DNA of 64,000 nt from Eublepharis macularius (GCF_028583425.1 NC_072792.1:158168676-158232675); one strand, 5' to 3'. Shown: positions 11,100 to 24,314, counted from the stretch's first letter. The notes: generated from the sequence alone by a model not told the origin. Numbers and translations: made by a program.

Positions 11100-11640
11100 G
11101 GCAGGACCTATTTATAAAGGGATTGCTGCACCTTCCCTAGCAGAAAAGGTGAAAGCGTTCAGGGCTTTTCAGTTCAGAAAAAGATGGCTATATGGAAACA
11201 TGAAATAAGTTTACACAATTATGCATGACATAGAGAAAGTGGATAGACAGACCACTTCCTCTCCTGTAATAGTAGCAGCTGGATTTATTGAATGAAGCAG
11301 ATATGCAGTACATTAAGGACACAAAATAGGCATCTTTCACCCACTGCATAATTAACTTACAGAATTATCTGCCACAAGAGGGCAATAGCCATGAATTTAG
11401 GTAGCTTTAAAGGGAGATTAGATCAATTCAGCAAGGATAGGTCTATGAAAGGCAATTAACCATGGTAGCTAAATGGCAGCTCCATTTCAGAGACAGTACT
11501 TCTAAATACCACTTCTTGGGGTGGGGGGGACAGTAGGTGAGGAAGGATGTTACATTTATGCCCTGCTCACAGATTTCCTAGTAGCATCTGGCTGCTCAGT
11601 ACTGAAAATAGGTCACTAAAGTATATCTTATGTCTGATCT
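11100..11640 (+). mobile_element. CR1/L3-type LINE 3' fragment
   Basis: The block order parallels 8440-8850: TTTCAGTTCAGAAAAAGATGGC, AATTATGCATGACATAGAGA, GAATTATCTGCCACAAGAGG, then GGATAGGTCTATGAAAGGCA and AATACCACTTCTTGG. It is more decayed than the copy at 7885-8932 and lacks the terminal CTTATGTTC. Confidence 0.6.
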
Positions 11641-11649
11641 AAGCATGTT

Positions 11650-14360
11650 CTTAACTCTTTTCTTGCATTTATTATCTCCTTCACTCGAGATAAGATTTCT
11701 GTCACAGAGTTCCAAGTGTTTGTTTTTCTCTTGGCTTAATCGCATGCCAAGATAATATAGCCAGCTCTATAATGAGAGATGGTGGTGGCCTCCGACGGTG
11801 GATTTGGGGAGGCAGCCTGCGTCATCACCACTGCCTTGCTGCCATCATGAGCCCTGCCCCAGAAGTTTGGGAATGCCTATTGGGGACGCATGGCTTCCTA
11901 CACTGTAATTAAAGATGCCTGGGGAATGAGGAAAGAACAAGTGCTGAGTGCTTTGGATCCTAGGCACTGGCAGGTGGATGGCTGGGGGTTGTGGCCTCAG
12001 GTGGCACCCTTTGTTGAGACACTTCTGGGGCATGGTTTGTCTGCTGCTTGCCGTGGTGCTCCCCCTGGGAGTTGCAACCTCACAAAGATTCTGGCCAGTG
12101 CAAGAAGTTCCCTTTCCTCCCTCCTTCAAGTGCCAGGTGAAACAGAATGGTTCATGTAACCAGAGACATTTTGAATTGCCACTTTTTAGATTCCCCTGCC
12201 TCCCAGATCAGAAGATGAGCATTTGTAGTAGTCATGCTAAATAAATAAACGTGTTTTGTACAAAGCCATAGGGGACATAATCTAAGTTGGAACATAATAC
12301 AGAGATAGTTCAAATATGCTATGCACCGAACATTTCTAATACTCGTCTGTACAGCCTCCTCTGAAAGGCACTTAAGAGTTCTCTTTCTTCCCTATGCATG
12401 TTAAATCTAGCTTCCTCCAATCTCAAACTGGAAGAGAGAAATCCCCAAGTGATGAACAGTTCTCTGGTTTAGGAAGCCTTGAGCATAAACAACAAGTTTC
12501 ACAGGGCAGATGGTATCCTGAAAAAGTATAGATTTCACTCCCACCCCTGCTATAAGGGGCTACGATTCTCATCATTTTTTAAAACATTATTCCCTGTCCT
12601 CAACATGTATACTTTGGTTATACTCCTGTTTTGGTTATACTTCTTGCTGCAGGACAGCTGCAAAATCCTCATGGGAACTCCATTTGGAGTTGCCCACAAA
12701 AGTTGCTTTTGAAAGTACTGAAATCAATACTGAAAGTACTGTAATCAATAAAGTTGTGGCCTTCTTTTCACTCCATTTGCTGTGTCTGTGGTTTTTGTCG
12801 CCACGGTTGCTTCTCCCCTTGTTCCTGCCACCCATCAACGCTAGGCAGCAAAAAGGATTGCTACATGCAAAGGATTGCTACATGTCAGCCACAGGTGTAA
12901 TGAACTGCTCCCAGATTCTTGACATGCTCCTGTCTTAGCAGATGCATGAAAAGATCTGTTCCATGCTACAAAAACCCTTTGATGACTAAAAGCCATGTCA
13001 GAAGCAGGTTAAAGGTCTGCGGCTCTGGAAGTTCCCAGGAACCCATGACTGAGAGTTAAAGCAATTTGCCAAGAGTGTCTTATCTTTATTCTCTAGTGTC
13101 CATGCTCCCTGCTTTTTGCCACTTACTACTTATCCAAATCTCACAAAGTAACGTTCAAACCCCTTTGGGCAGATTGGCACACAATCTTCAACCCTTTTCA
13201 AGGGAAGAAACATACGTACTGGGCCCATACATGTAGCACATACAGAGTACCTTATCCATGTGGTGCACCTTATTCCTTATACATGTAGGGCAGGAGCTTG
13301 TGCCTACTTCTCCACTGCATACACAGGACACTCATCTTGCTAAGGGCATGAACCTGTCATATAAACATGGGAAACTGCAGAACCACCATTTGTACTTGAA
13401 TAATGATATGAGCATATAATAAGTTGCAACAATTATAGTACAGGCTAAAATCCGTGACAGTGGCTATTTTTTCCTCAGCATGGTTTGTGGGGCTCCCAGG
13501 ACTTTCCCTTGTAAGACATAGCCAAGAAAAACCACCTTTGCTCTGATTCAAAGGCGAAACAGTGTGCTGGCAGCAGACAAAACCTCTGTATGAAAGCTCT
13601 GACTGCAGCCAATCTGGAGGGAAGTGGCAGAGTTTATCGCATACTTCTACATAATTTATTACTTTGCATAACTTATTCTGGTTTGGTTAGTATTTGGAGC
13701 AGAAACAGTATCTTTTTAGATACCTCTCTGCTTCCTAGATGTCAACAGGCACTGCTTGTGTACTTTCAAGCACACTTACATCAATAAGGGCTAGAAACTT
13801 GCCTTTCCAAAGGAACGTGAAAGTGGATTCAATATTCAATATTGTTTTTTCTGTTCTCCTGCAGAATCTAACAAAGGTCAGAAGAATCAGATTGTTAGTA
13901 ATTATGGTTACATAGACTGTACCCAGATCTTTTTTTTATTACACTAAAAATGACTTTAAAACTAGCAAAAAAGACTGAGAAGATGTGTGTATAACATTTG
14001 AAACGCAACTATTAAGGTGGGGGGGGGACTGGATTTGTAAAACAAATTCAAATTGTTTAAGCAAGTTAATCCAATATACATGTCGTAAGAAGGCAGAAAG
14101 TTTCCCTAAGGCATATTCTTAGCCAGACCTTAAATTCTAAAATGTTTAATTGCCAGGGCTAATCCCTAGAACATTGTGAGATGAAATAATAAAGAAGAAA
14201 GATAATGCCTTTGAGCTTGGTGATGTGTTAGGGCCTGCGCATAGAAACAAAACCCAATTAAGTAAATCTTGATTAATAGTCGTGTGTTGCTTCATTGTGG
14301 AATTCTACATGAATTATTTTCTGTGCCTCTCAAATTCATAGCTATGTAGCTTTGCTCTCT
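11650..14360. other. Unique intergenic DNA, no gene found
   Basis: A locally GC-richer stretch (11780-12130) gives overlapping frames on both strands with no recognisable domain and no splice structure. The rest is AT-rich with no known repeat. A short G run lies near 14020. Possible cis-regulatory DNA cannot be judged without comparison to other species. Confidence 0.4.
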
Positions 14361-14368
14361 GTCCTACT

Positions 14369-14627
14369 CAGGGCTTTTTTTCAGGGGGAACGCGGGGGAA
14401 CAGAGTTCCGGAACCTCTTGAAAATGGTCACATGGCTGGTGGCCCCGCCCCCTGATCTCCAGACAGAGGGGAGTTGAGATTGCCCTCTGCTCCGCTCAGC
14501 GGCGTGGAGGGCAATCTCAACTCCCCTCTGTCTGGAGATCAGGGGGCGGGGCCACCATCCATGTGACCATTTTCTCTGAGGGTAACCCACTGAGTTCCAC
14601 CACCTCTTTTCCCAGAAAAAAGCCCTG
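14369..14627 (+). mobile_element. hAT-like MITE, copy 2 (259 bp)
   Basis: CAGGGCTTTTTTTC ... AAAAAAGCCCTG with the exact 8-bp duplication GTCCTACT on both sides (14361-14368 and 14628-14635). The middle folds back on itself: GATCTCCAGACAGAGGGGAG at about 14454-14473 is mirrored by its reverse complement at about 14521-14540, giving a long hairpin. It has no transposase, so it must have been mobilised in trans. Confidence 0.92.
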
Positions 14628-14635
14628 GTCCTACT

Positions 14636-15421
14636 GCACAAGTAACCTAAAATCAATTGCCTGAGGAAGCAATATTTTTATGGACACCACTGAAATCTGT
14701 GCAAAACCCATGACCTGTGCGCTGGGATGTGCATGATCAAAATCCTGTACGCCACTGTCCTCTATTGCACTGCACTGAATTGTGTGGGGGCGCTCTGCTC
14801 ATGCTGTAGGTACAGCCACTTGGGGGTAGCAAACTGTTTTGGGCACATTCCATTTCGTCCTCATCTGGCCCTTTTTGTTACAGCAAACTAGAAAACTGAT
14901 GTATCATGGAACCAAATTGATCCGATGGTCCCAAATGTTAATAAATGTTACAACTTCATCAAATCCATATCACATTTCTCAAGAAAAGCAAAACTGCAAA
15001 TTGTTAAATTAATTCACATTCAACTCCATTTTTGGAAGGGGAGGAATTACCATTTTCAACTCACTCACACTTTGTAAAGATTGTTTTTATTCGATGCGGG
15101 TTCTATTTGAAACAACTTCGGATTCTCTGACACTCTGATCCTGAGGGCGTTGGTGTGGATCCAAAGGCCTGCTGGCACTAAAGGAAAGGACTTCGGATTG
15201 TCGAAAGGGGAATCTATGATTGCCAACAACCCCCTCCCCACTGAGAACCTTGCCACGCTGTACACCATACCTGAGCATCGTAGAGCCTCAGGGGAGACTT
15301 TCAGGGATGGAAAGGAAGGAGGAAAGCTTGTAGTTTGTTGGAGACTCGCCGTCTATTTGAATGAAACTATAATAAAGCTTTCCCCGCTTCCTCAAGAAGT
15401 GAGAAGCTCAGAGGGAGTATT
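14636..15421. other. No recognised feature
   Basis: Unique sequence. Frames near 15065-15527 overlap on both strands and resemble no protein I recognise. Confidence 0.35.
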
Positions 15422-15429
15422 ACTGGGTT

Positions 15430-15869
15430 CAGGGCCGGATCTAGAGTTGCCAGTGCCCAGGGCAACCCAAGCCCGGCCTCCCCCACGCACGTGCTCCTGG
15501 CGCTGTATGATGATGTCACTTCCATGACATCATCATGCAGGGTGGAGCGCGCCGCCTGTGCGGCAAGCTGGCTGCCCCGGCGTGCCGCGGAGTTGGCGGT
15601 GGCAGTGTGGGTAGCTGGGAGGCCGCCCGTGCCATTCGCCTGCCCCGCTGAGGGGGCGGCTGGCTTGCTGAGCAGGTGGCACGCTGACGGGGCGGCAGAC
15701 TTGCTGCGTGCCCCCTGCCCTTGGGGCAGGCGAATGGCGCAGGCAGGCTCCCAGCCCTCTGCTCAGCCACCCGCATGCTCCCGGCGGCTGGCCACTGCGC
15801 CCAGCACCCTCTTTGACGGTGCTGGGGGCAGACTACCTCCCTGCCCCCCCCCCCGTCAATTCGGCCCTG
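15430..15869. mobile_element. GC-rich hAT-like nonautonomous element, copy 1 (440 bp)
   Basis: It begins CAGGGCCGGATCTAG and ends TTCGGCCCTG. The exact 8-bp duplication ACTGGGTT flanks it (15422-15429 and 15870-15877). The inside is strongly GC- and CpG-rich and contains TGATGATGTCACTTCCATGACATCATCA, a small palindrome (quoted in two parts: TGATGATGTCAC and its mirror). The long frames on both strands are compositional artefacts. Confidence 0.88.
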
Positions 15870-15877
15870 ACTGGGTT

Positions 15878-16790
15878 GACCTTCCCTTGGGTAAGAGCGC
15901 TGGTGACATGTTTCCTTTGTAATATTTGTTTTGTTTACAGATATACAAACAGAACGTATTGGAAACAGTGATTTCTGCTGAAAACTCCTGATCCTGCCTA
16001 AGTTTCCCAAAGAAAGCAATTGTACCCCCAACATTGCCTCAGTTTTGGCAAAGAATTCACAGCTCTCACTGCCTGTGCTTCAGGTTCAATCCATAAACTG
16101 CCTTCTCTTCTGCTAAACATGCTTACCAGCAGAATACTAATCTCAGACCCAAGTCTGTTGGTAAACAGGTACAAATTTCCATTCCTTAGGTTCCACTGAA
16201 GAAACCTCAACTTAACTGAAAGCATGCAATCAGTTTAACAAAGATGGCCGCCCAGCAGCTGTAATAGCGTAATTGTGCAGGTGGTTTTCCACAGGTGCCC
16301 CAGAGGGGAAAGTTCCTGTTATTTCCTGGGCACACATTCAACCGTTCCCAGATGTGCTCCTCAACACCAAACTGTAAGAACTTCAGGCTACCATTTGCAC
16401 ATGACCTTGATTGCACCCAGATCAGCTCTCATGACTTCAAGAAACTCACTTTAAGAAAGTCTGGGGTTCCCTGATCTATGTCAGTTTATCCTCTTGCCAG
16501 GGGAATCAAGGTCAATTACTTCCACACCCATCAAAATTATACACAAGCAGCTCGCAGGTCTTGAAAGTCCAGAACCATAAGAGTGCTGCAACCTTTGTTT
16601 CCTCTCTTGACTGTGTCCGCCTACTGCGAGGGGAGTGGGTTCAAGGGTTGCCCAAACAGTCTTTCTACATCAAGGAAAGCATCCAGTTCATTTGATCTGC
16701 AATATCTTGCAGAGCATTTCCACAGACTGACCCAGACTGGTGCTACAATAGTGTGTCATCTGGTCTAGCTGTAACTCATCAAAGTGCATG
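15878..16790. other. No recognised feature
   Basis: Unique-looking sequence between a GC-rich element and an L2 LINE. No gene or repeat recognised. Confidence 0.35.
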
Positions 16791-16799
16791 TTCTGAATG

Positions 16800-17680
16800 C
16801 ATGTCCTGAGTGTATTGAGTGTGTGTTCTGACTCCTGACAAGACAGAGGTTCTCTGGGCTAATAGAACAGCATATCAGGGTTATATTTCCCTTGAAAAAC
16901 CAGGTTTGCCGCTTGGGAATGCTGCTCAACGCAGCAGTAATCTTAGAAAGCCAGGTGGCTACGGTGGCTCAGAATGCTTTGCCCAGCTTCAGCTGGGGCA
17001 TCAGCCGTGCCTGTTCCTAGCTCAGTCAGATCTCGCCACAGTGATCCATTCCTTAGCTACATCTAGGCTGGACTATTGCAATGCACTCTGCTTGGAGCTA
17101 CCCTTGAAGATGGATCGGAAGCTGCAGCTAGTGCAGAATGCTGTGGCTAGAGTGCTGGTTGGGACTAGCTATCAGGATCATGTGACCCAAATGTTGCAGC
17201 AATTATTCTGGCTAATAAGCCGCTCCCAAGCGCAGTTCAAGGTGTTGGTTTTGGCATTTAAAGCCCTTGGCTTGGGTCCAAGATACCTGAAGGATCGTTT
17301 TCTCCCATGTGTTCCTGCCTGGGAATTAAGATGGCAGGGAGAGACCCTCCTGACTGTCCTACCAACTAAAGAAGCTCACATTGTAGGTACATGATAGAGG
17401 GCCTTTTTAGCGGCAGGCCCACAATTATTGAAGAGCGTCCCCAAGGAAATGTGCCTGGCGCCCTCACAGCTGATCTTCAGGAGGCAGCTGGAGAGGTTTT
17501 TTTATTTAGGACTCCTTTTAATTAACTTTGCTTCTTTGTTTACAGACAGTATTGAACTGTGCTTTTAAACTTTGTTTTTATTCATTTTATGATTGTTGTT
17601 TTATTTTTCTTGTGAGGTGCCTTGAATTCCTGCAAGATAGAACGTTGTCTAATAAACGTTTTAAATAAATGTATAAAACA
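16800..17680 (+). mobile_element. L2-clade LINE 3' fragment
   Basis: A frame at 16819-17394 reads as the C-terminal reverse-transcriptase region: SRLDYCNALCLELP, LQLVQNAVARVLVG and FKVLVLAFKALGLGPRYL are the usual L2 blocks. The 3' end shows GTGAGGTGCCTTGAATTCC, then AATAAACGTTTTAAATAAATG. It is 5'-truncated and carries stops, so it is inactive. Confidence 0.8.
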
Positions 17681-17689
17681 TATAAACAG

Positions 17690-18805
17690 GGGTGTTTTTT
17701 TTTACCCTGCAAGGATTGTATATGCATCTATCTAAACCCTGAAGTCATCACTGTGCCATTCTAAAGCATTAGCAGTTCCAACCGCACAATAAAGGAGGCA
17801 AAAAGCTAGACCACTCTGGAAGCTAGCAGATACGAAATCAGCTCGGGGATCCAAAGCATGCCTTCTTTTAAAAGAATATAATTTTCAACAGTGCCCACTC
17901 CCTTGATTCCTGACTCCTGGTGAGTCATCCTTAACATATAAGCATGTAGCCTGCCAAGAGGAACACAGACCTCTCACCATATATAGTGGTCCAGCCAAGT
18001 GTTTGTACTATAGAGCAGCAGACAGCTTAAAAAAAAAGAGAGAGGAGGAGGAGGTTTATGGGATGTGTTCAGTTTGGTGAGTCACAAATTGGGCAGACTT
18101 GCCTAAGCCAAGAAGTCTTGTGTCCAACTGAAGCGCTGCTAGTCAAGGATTTTATTCAGAGGGCCTTCACTCTGCAAAGAATTGCTCATCTAGACACAAG
18201 GCCTGAAAGTTGCTTTTACATCCTACATGCAAGCGTGTCCAGACACCCCCATGTGATATGTACGACAGATCGCTGTGATAAATGATACGATGACTGCGTC
18301 AGCACATCTGGTGCTTCAAGAGTGCTGCTGCTGACACAGGTGCAGTCACAGCCTATGGTGTAGGAGCCCAGATTTATAAATCCAAGTCCACCTGTACTAC
18401 AGCCCTGTGGGATTTGGACCTGGAGCAACTGCTAGCCTAAACAAAACCCCTTTCTTCTTACCCATCCCAAGGTCTTTCTACAATGGGAGTATAATTTTTT
18501 AAAAAAATAATTATATATTTTCGTGGCAGATAGAACAATTTCAATCAGAGCCTCCACTTACTATGACTAAACAGCCGTCCCATCATTGCCTCACCCAGCT
18601 CTCATCCTATTAATAACCGACTATTTCCAAACCATATTGCCGAGTAAACTCCCTTTGTGCAGCTGGAATGCTGCAATAAGGCTCGCCTGATCTTAAACCT
18701 TTAAGAAACCTTCCTACTGCCATCTAGTGTTAGAATATGGCACTACATGCCACATTGACTTACACTTCACTTTCTCAAACTTTTACAGCTCTTTCTCAAG
18801 GCAAC
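17690..18805. other. No recognised feature
   Basis: Unique intergenic sequence. A purine-rich AAAAAAAAGAGAGAGGAGGAGGAGG tract lies near 18030 (a microsatellite-like run). No gene supported. Confidence 0.35.
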
Positions 18806-18809
18806 TTAT

Positions 18810-18899
18810 ACAGTATTATTTTATTATTTATTTATTATTTACTTCATTTGTACCCCACCTTTCTCACCAATGTGGACTCAAGGTGGCGTACATAATTCT
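18810..18899 (-). repeat. L2-type LINE 3' tail
   Basis: TTATTATTTATTTATTATTT then GTACCCCACCTTTCTCACCA, the reverse complement of the common GGTGGGGTAC plus A/T-tail end. The hairpin element at 18914 is inserted at its edge. Confidence 0.6.
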
Positions 18900-18913
18900 A
18901 TTATACAGCATAT

Positions 18914-19134
18914 AGTCAAAGGCTTTCACGGCCGGAGAACGATGGTTATTGTGGATTTTCCAGGCTGTATAGCCGTGGTCTTGGCATTGTAGTTCCTGAC
19001 GTTTCGCCAGCAGCTGTGGCTGGCATCTTCAGAGGTGTACCTCTGAAGATGCCAGCCACAGCTGCTGGCGAAACGTCAGGAACTACAATGCCAAGACCAC
19101 GGCTATACAGCCCGGAAAATCCACAACAACCACA
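18914..19134. mobile_element. Palindromic hairpin element (GGCTTTCACGGCCGG family, two arms)
   Basis: The left arm (TTCACGGCCGG ... GGCATTGTAGTTCCTGACG) is mirrored almost exactly by the right arm around a centre near 19034 (AGAGGTGTACCTCT), giving a hairpin of about 95-bp arms. A 14-bp direct repeat, ATTATACAGCATAT, flanks it (18900-18913 and 19135-19148). A one-armed relative is at 59587-59662. No coding capacity. Confidence 0.85.
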
Positions 19135-19148
19135 ATTATACAGCATAT

Positions 19149-22100
19149 TCCTTTGTAGATGTATTACTTATTCTGGGACCTCAAATATGTCATGTCCTAA
19201 TAAAGGACTTGCAGCAACCAGTGTTTTGGCTGCAGGTATGTTATGGGTTATTATTAATCCACATGACAATCTTCAGTAAAGTTACATATTTTCACTTATA
19301 CAAGCGAACTATCTTATATGGACTCTGTTGATTTCTTGCTCTGAATGTTTGGCTGTTTAATTCTAAAAGTTGCTGATCCCTGATTTAACAGGTGCTAAAA
19401 GAGAAACTTCCATAATTTGGAATCCTTTCCCATCACAGCGCAGAAGCGAAAGGAGAAGCAGCACACAGCAGTATTTTCCCTTCTCTGCAAGCCTTAAAAG
19501 GTTCAGGAGCTGTAGCCATGCCAGTTTGTTGAAGCAAAAGCAAACAAAACCCCCAAAATAAACAGGAATCTTGTACACCTTAAAGACTAACATGTTTGTA
19601 TTTTAACATAAAGTTTTGTGGATTTCCACTCCCTTACAAGTGGACTCTAGACTACAAAAGCTTGTGCTAGAATAAATATTTTTTCACCTGAGTTTACTAT
19701 AAGACTCTTGTTTATTCTTAAAGGTACAGAAGCTCTCTCTCTCTCTCTCTCTCTCTCAGGAATTGGAGCTATCAAGCAGTGCCTAAATGGCTGACATAGC
19801 AGTTAAGGAAATTTTATTTTCTAAATGCACATTTCCCTAAAACCAAGAGATTAAAACAAATTAAGTACCATTATTAAATTGTCAGGATCCAAAAAGACTG
19901 TACAACCAGTTCCATAGCTCCAAGTGGCTTTTAGATTGGTCTTTCCTGAATAGCAGCCCCTTTTTAATTAGAGTTATAAACTTCAGCCCCTGTAGCCGTC
20001 TCTTTCAGTAGTTTGATCTACTGTAGTTAATTATCACATTTTTCTCCATACCATGAAAAGCTTCAAGTGTTGATTTCTGCCTGTAAATGTTGTCAACAAA
20101 CCTAGTCTGTTTCTGTTTTTCTAACAGCAGTTTGTCGCAGAAAATGAATATTCCACTGCATCCACTTTCAGATATCTGATGGGTGGTAAATAGGCAGGGC
20201 CTTTTCAGTGCTGGTGCCCTGTTTATGGAGTACTCTTCCCAGATAGATTGGTAAGATTCTTATATCATTGTCTTTTTATTGTCCATTTAAGACCTTCCTG
20301 ATTTAAAGGGCAATCTGTGCTATGTTGCCTTGCTTGGTTTCCGTACTGATTTTCAAATGGGTTTTTGTTGCATGGTGCTACTATTAATAATTTCTTCATG
20401 CATTTAATTGCTGCTCTGGATACATTTTAAAAAATAGTGGCTACTGATTCTCTAAATAAATGAAGCAGGATTTAAAACACTGTCGACTATTTAGCAGGAG
20501 CGTAACAGAACAGGAAGAATAGAAATCAGCATTAATCATATTCCTGCTCTTCAAGTCCTGAGTGGGATTCCGCTGGGCTGTTGCCTCAGCAATTGTATCC
20601 TCTTTGACAGATGCACAAACAACCTTCAACACAGGTTTAACCTTCAACACAGAACTGTTCCTAACAAGTTGACCTTTGGAATTGTTCATGTGCAACAACT
20701 ACATACTTTTGAGTTTGAAGAATCAAGGCTTTCCCCAAAGCTCACTGTATAATATTAACAACCGTCACTCAAAAGAAATGGTTTAGTCAATCTTGGGATA
20801 ATAGAAGAAACTAACTGCTCATTTTGCATGTGGTTGCCAGGCGTAGGGCAGGGCTTCTGGGCCTTTAATAGTCGTGCAGAGGAGGGCATCTTAGTAAGTA
20901 TAACTTGGCATGCTGCAGGTATAAGAAAGCCACAAAAATATAAACAAAATTATTGTCCTAAGTATTATCCACGTAACTATTAAAAAGGACCTCCTCATCC
21001 TAGCTTTCTATTGCCAGCACCTTTATATTTCCTAAATCTCAGTTCCTTCTAACACCTACCACAGCAATTAGTTAAACAATTATTTCCCATCTTGCAGACA
21101 GCTGCCTGCACAGAAGACAGTGTGGTCCAAAAGAATTGACGCCTTTTCTCCTGACAAAATGCTCTTGGCCTTTAAAACTCCTGCACCTTTGTCCCACTCT
21201 CTTTCTGTCCTGGATATATCTCTTCTGAAGACATTTATTCCTCTTATCTACTATCCTCAAGGTAGATATATACATTACAAGGATAATACATGTAAAAGAA
21301 ACTTTGTGACTGCTTTTTCTAAGGAAAAATAGTTTGGGGAGGGGACAATTTTCAGTAGGCTTCAACTTTCATCTGTCCCTGGCTTTTCTGGTACAGCTGT
21401 CACTCATAATACTTTTTGCCTGCAGTGTTCCAGACAAAGCACAAAGGTAAAAACATAGCTGAGACTTCCTCTGTGTGTGTGTGTGTGGGCTGGGGAAAGT
21501 TAAGCACACTGCCCACTTCTGCCAGTCATCCACTGCAATTCACTCCTTCCCAAGGCTGCACTGCCTCCCCTGCCTAATTCCCCTTCAGTCTCCATCCCAA
21601 TTCATTTTAAATAGGCAACTGATAGGATCCTTTAAGGAACCATCTATGTTTGTACATCTGATGAAAGTTTACGTGTTGCATAGCAAGCATGACTTGCCAT
21701 TCTAGCTTGCATCATGCAGCCTTTGCAGAGGCTAATAAGCTTTTAGAACTATTGTTTTCCACCTTATACTAAATGCACCCTGTATCAGCGTAATATGCAT
21801 AACTTGACCTGATTCCTGACATGGCAAATAGACAAACAGTCTTATCGTGGAACCAGTGAAGAGATCGTGCTCATTTGGAGACTGCACTTAAGGGTCAAAT
21901 GTATCCTCAGACATTGAATGCAAGGCAAAAGGTGGCACATCTCTGGGCCACGGCCCAAACTTCCCTGGGCTTGACCAGTCTTGCAGTGCGAGTATTATCT
22001 CCTTCACCTGTGTGACTCACCAGCCCCTAATTCACCTGTCAGCACTTTAGCTCTGCCAGAGATTTTTTTTAAAAAAATTGCACACATCACGGCACATGTT

Positions 22101-22497
22101 TCTGAAGCATCCCTCCCTCTCAGTGAAGTGCTGCAGGGCACTGCAAAATTAAATGTTAGAAAATGAACAGTAATTACGAGCAGTTAAAAGCACCACCAAA
22201 TGCATCTTTTAATCCTGATTCCTTAGTCCTTCATAAACCCAAAAGGAAATACCAGAAAGGGAATTTTTGTACAGAGATCTGTACAAAATCCCCCAGACGT
22301 TAACTGAATACTACATTTAATGTTCAGAAAGGTTAACAGGAAAAAAAAATCTTAATTCTAAAGTATGTTATTTTATTTCTGCTTTTCCCTCACAAAATGT
22401 CAGTTCCATCTATTTTAGTTGTATCCTTTTAGTGACATTATTTTCATATTTTCAATTTTCACATTTTTTAACCAGATGTTCTCTATTAAAGGTGTAG

Positions 22498-22498
<1 letters not shown>
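19149..22498. other. Mostly unique intergenic DNA with small repeats
   Basis: Contains a remnant of the hairpin family with CACCTTAAAGACTAACA (about 19575-19680), a short (CT)n tract (about 19736-19757), and an L2 3' fragment near 20190-20440 (GGCCTTTTCAGTGCTGGTG type). A GTGTGTGTG run lies at 21473-21487. No gene is supported; frames are short and lack domains. Confidence 0.4.

Positions 22499-22499
<1 letters not shown>

Positions 22500-22565
<66 letters not shown>
22500..22565 (+). repeat. (CT)n microsatellite, about 66 bp
   Basis: An uninterrupted run of CT dinucleotides. It creates a spurious reading frame of alternating Leu and Ser. A long pure tract is likely to be length-polymorphic. 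Confidence 0.97.
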
Positions 22566-22568
<3 letters not shown>

Positions 22569-22569
22569 T

Positions 22570-23192
22570 ATAGTCTCAAGTGGAGTTCAGGCTTAGACTA
22601 CTGAGGGTGGAACAGCTCAGAAGTTTCTGGCCTTGCTTCTTGCTTTTTAAATGGTGTCTTCTTCTGAACCTAACAAAAGCTTTTAACATAGAACTGGTCT
22701 AAAACACCAGATACTAACTAGAAGCTGGCTTATGAGAAACAGGTTGGTTAGTTTGAACTATACCCTGCTGCATGACCATTAATCTTGACCTTCACTAGTC
22801 CTTTGGGTCATAATGCTGCACTGACAGGAAAATACACAATTTCCGTCCTGCACAATTCCCTTCTTACAAATAAAGCAACATTGTTAAGGTCTCGATTCTA
22901 GGTCTGTCAGGAAAATCCCCCTTAGCTCCCTAACTCACAGTCCATCTCTTCCTTTTATCTCACTTATTTCATGCCAATAATGGGTTGCCTCTCCTTAAAT
23001 CTGTAATCTTAGAATTTTATTAATCTTTATCTTGCCTTCCTGTTATTCATGTGGTTGCAAACTCCTGCCATTTTAATTTGTCAAATATTTTCAATAATAA
23101 AAATAGAGCCTAATTCAAGACTGCTTCTATGGAGGGACGTTTCCCTGCATCAACACAGGATGTCCCTAAATAAAAGGTAATGTCCATATAAT
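22570..23192. other. No recognised feature
   Basis: Unique AT-rich intergenic sequence. Confidence 0.35.
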
Positions 23193-23200
23193 GTTGTAAG

Positions 23201-23591
23201 CAGGGCTTTTTTTCAGCTGGAACACGGTGGAACAGAGTTCCGGAACCTCTTGAAAATGGTCACATGGCTGGTGGCCCCGCCCTCTGATCTCCAGACAGAG
23301 GGGAGTTTAGATCACCCTCTGCGCCGCTCCAGCGATCTAAACTCCCCTCTGTCTGGAGATCAGGGGGCGGGGCCACCAGCCATGTGACCATTTTCGCTGA
23401 GGGTGATTTAAACTTTTAAAAACTCCCCCCTTGTTCCAGCTGACCCAAAGTGACGTCATTGGTCCTGGGAGCGTGTGTGCACTTTGCGCACACACATGTG
23501 GTACCAGGGGCACCACCTCCTGCTAAGAGTTGCCTCCCATGCTGGCAACCCACTGAGTTCCACCACCTCTTTTCCTAGAAAAAAAGCCCTG
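23201..23591 (+). mobile_element. hAT-like MITE, copy 3 (391 bp, longest)
   Basis: CAGGGCTTTTTTTC ... GAAAAAAAGCCCTG with a 7/8-matching duplication (GTTGTAAG before, CTTGTAAG after). It holds the internal inverted pair around GATCTCCAGACAGAGGGGAG plus an extra segment (AGCTGACCCAAAGTGACGTC and GTTGCCTCCCATGCTGG) missing from the 240-260-bp copies but partly present in copy 1. It is the nearest thing to a full consensus in the window. Confidence 0.9.
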
Positions 23592-23668
23592 CTTGTAAGC
23601 ATGACCCAAGGACTTCCTGAGGCTTTCCTAAAAGTTTCCCCTTAAACCTAGTGAAGTCTAGTGAGGAA

Positions 23669-23874
23669 TAGTAGAGTCCAGTAGCACCTTTAAGACTAAC
23701 CAACTATATTGTAGCATAAGCTTTCAAGAACCACAGCTCTCTTCATCAGATGTGTTTAATGAAGAGAGCTGTGGTTCTCGAAAGCTTATGCTACAACAAA
23801 GTTGTTTAGTCTTAAAGGTGCTACTGGACTCTACTATTTTGCAACTACAGACTAACATGGCTAACTCCTCTGGA
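23669..23874. mobile_element. Palindromic hairpin element (AAGCTTATGCTAC family)
   Basis: Left arm: AGTCCAGTAGCACCTTTAAG ... GTAGCATAAGCTTTC, then CACAGCTCTCTTCATCAGA. The right arm repeats it in reverse with only a few changes, followed by the unpaired tail ACTACAGACTAACATGGCTA. Flanking repeats TCTAGTGAGGAA (23657-23668) and TCTAGTGAAGAA (23875-23886) match 11/12. Related copies: 25278, 29880, 36150, 37392, 45148. Confidence 0.85.
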
Positions 23875-24314
23875 TCTAGTGAAGAAGTATCAGTATCATT
23901 TCCCCCTAGTTCTTTATCTGCTACAGTTTAGGCTGTAGATGGGGTGTATAGAGTACTACAGACAAGGAATTCTCAAAAACCAGAAAAAAATGTCCCCTTC
24001 GCTTTTCAATGTTGTCATCACCCCAGTGGTGATGTGAGTCAAGTAAAGACAAAGGCTGAACACAAAGGAAAACCTATTCCCTATAGTGACTCAGCTGAGA
24101 AAGTACCATGACTTGCCAGAGCATTCCACACCAAGTAAGCAGTCAAATTAATTAGATATGATGAAATGGGCACAAGGAGTTTATGTCGTATATCTCACGT
24201 AGTCACCTGTTGATTAATAAGGGAAAAGACTGATGGGATCCTGACATCAGGTTAATTTGTTCCTCCTGTCTTTGCATTTGACAGGACTAGTATTAAGATA
24301 TATATGAATATAGG

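Noticed and set aside
15430..15869. CpG island / promoter
   Set aside because: It has hAT-like ends and an exact 8-bp target duplication; the GC content comes from the element.
22419..22604. Leu-Ser repeat peptide
   Set aside because: Translation of the (CT)n microsatellite.
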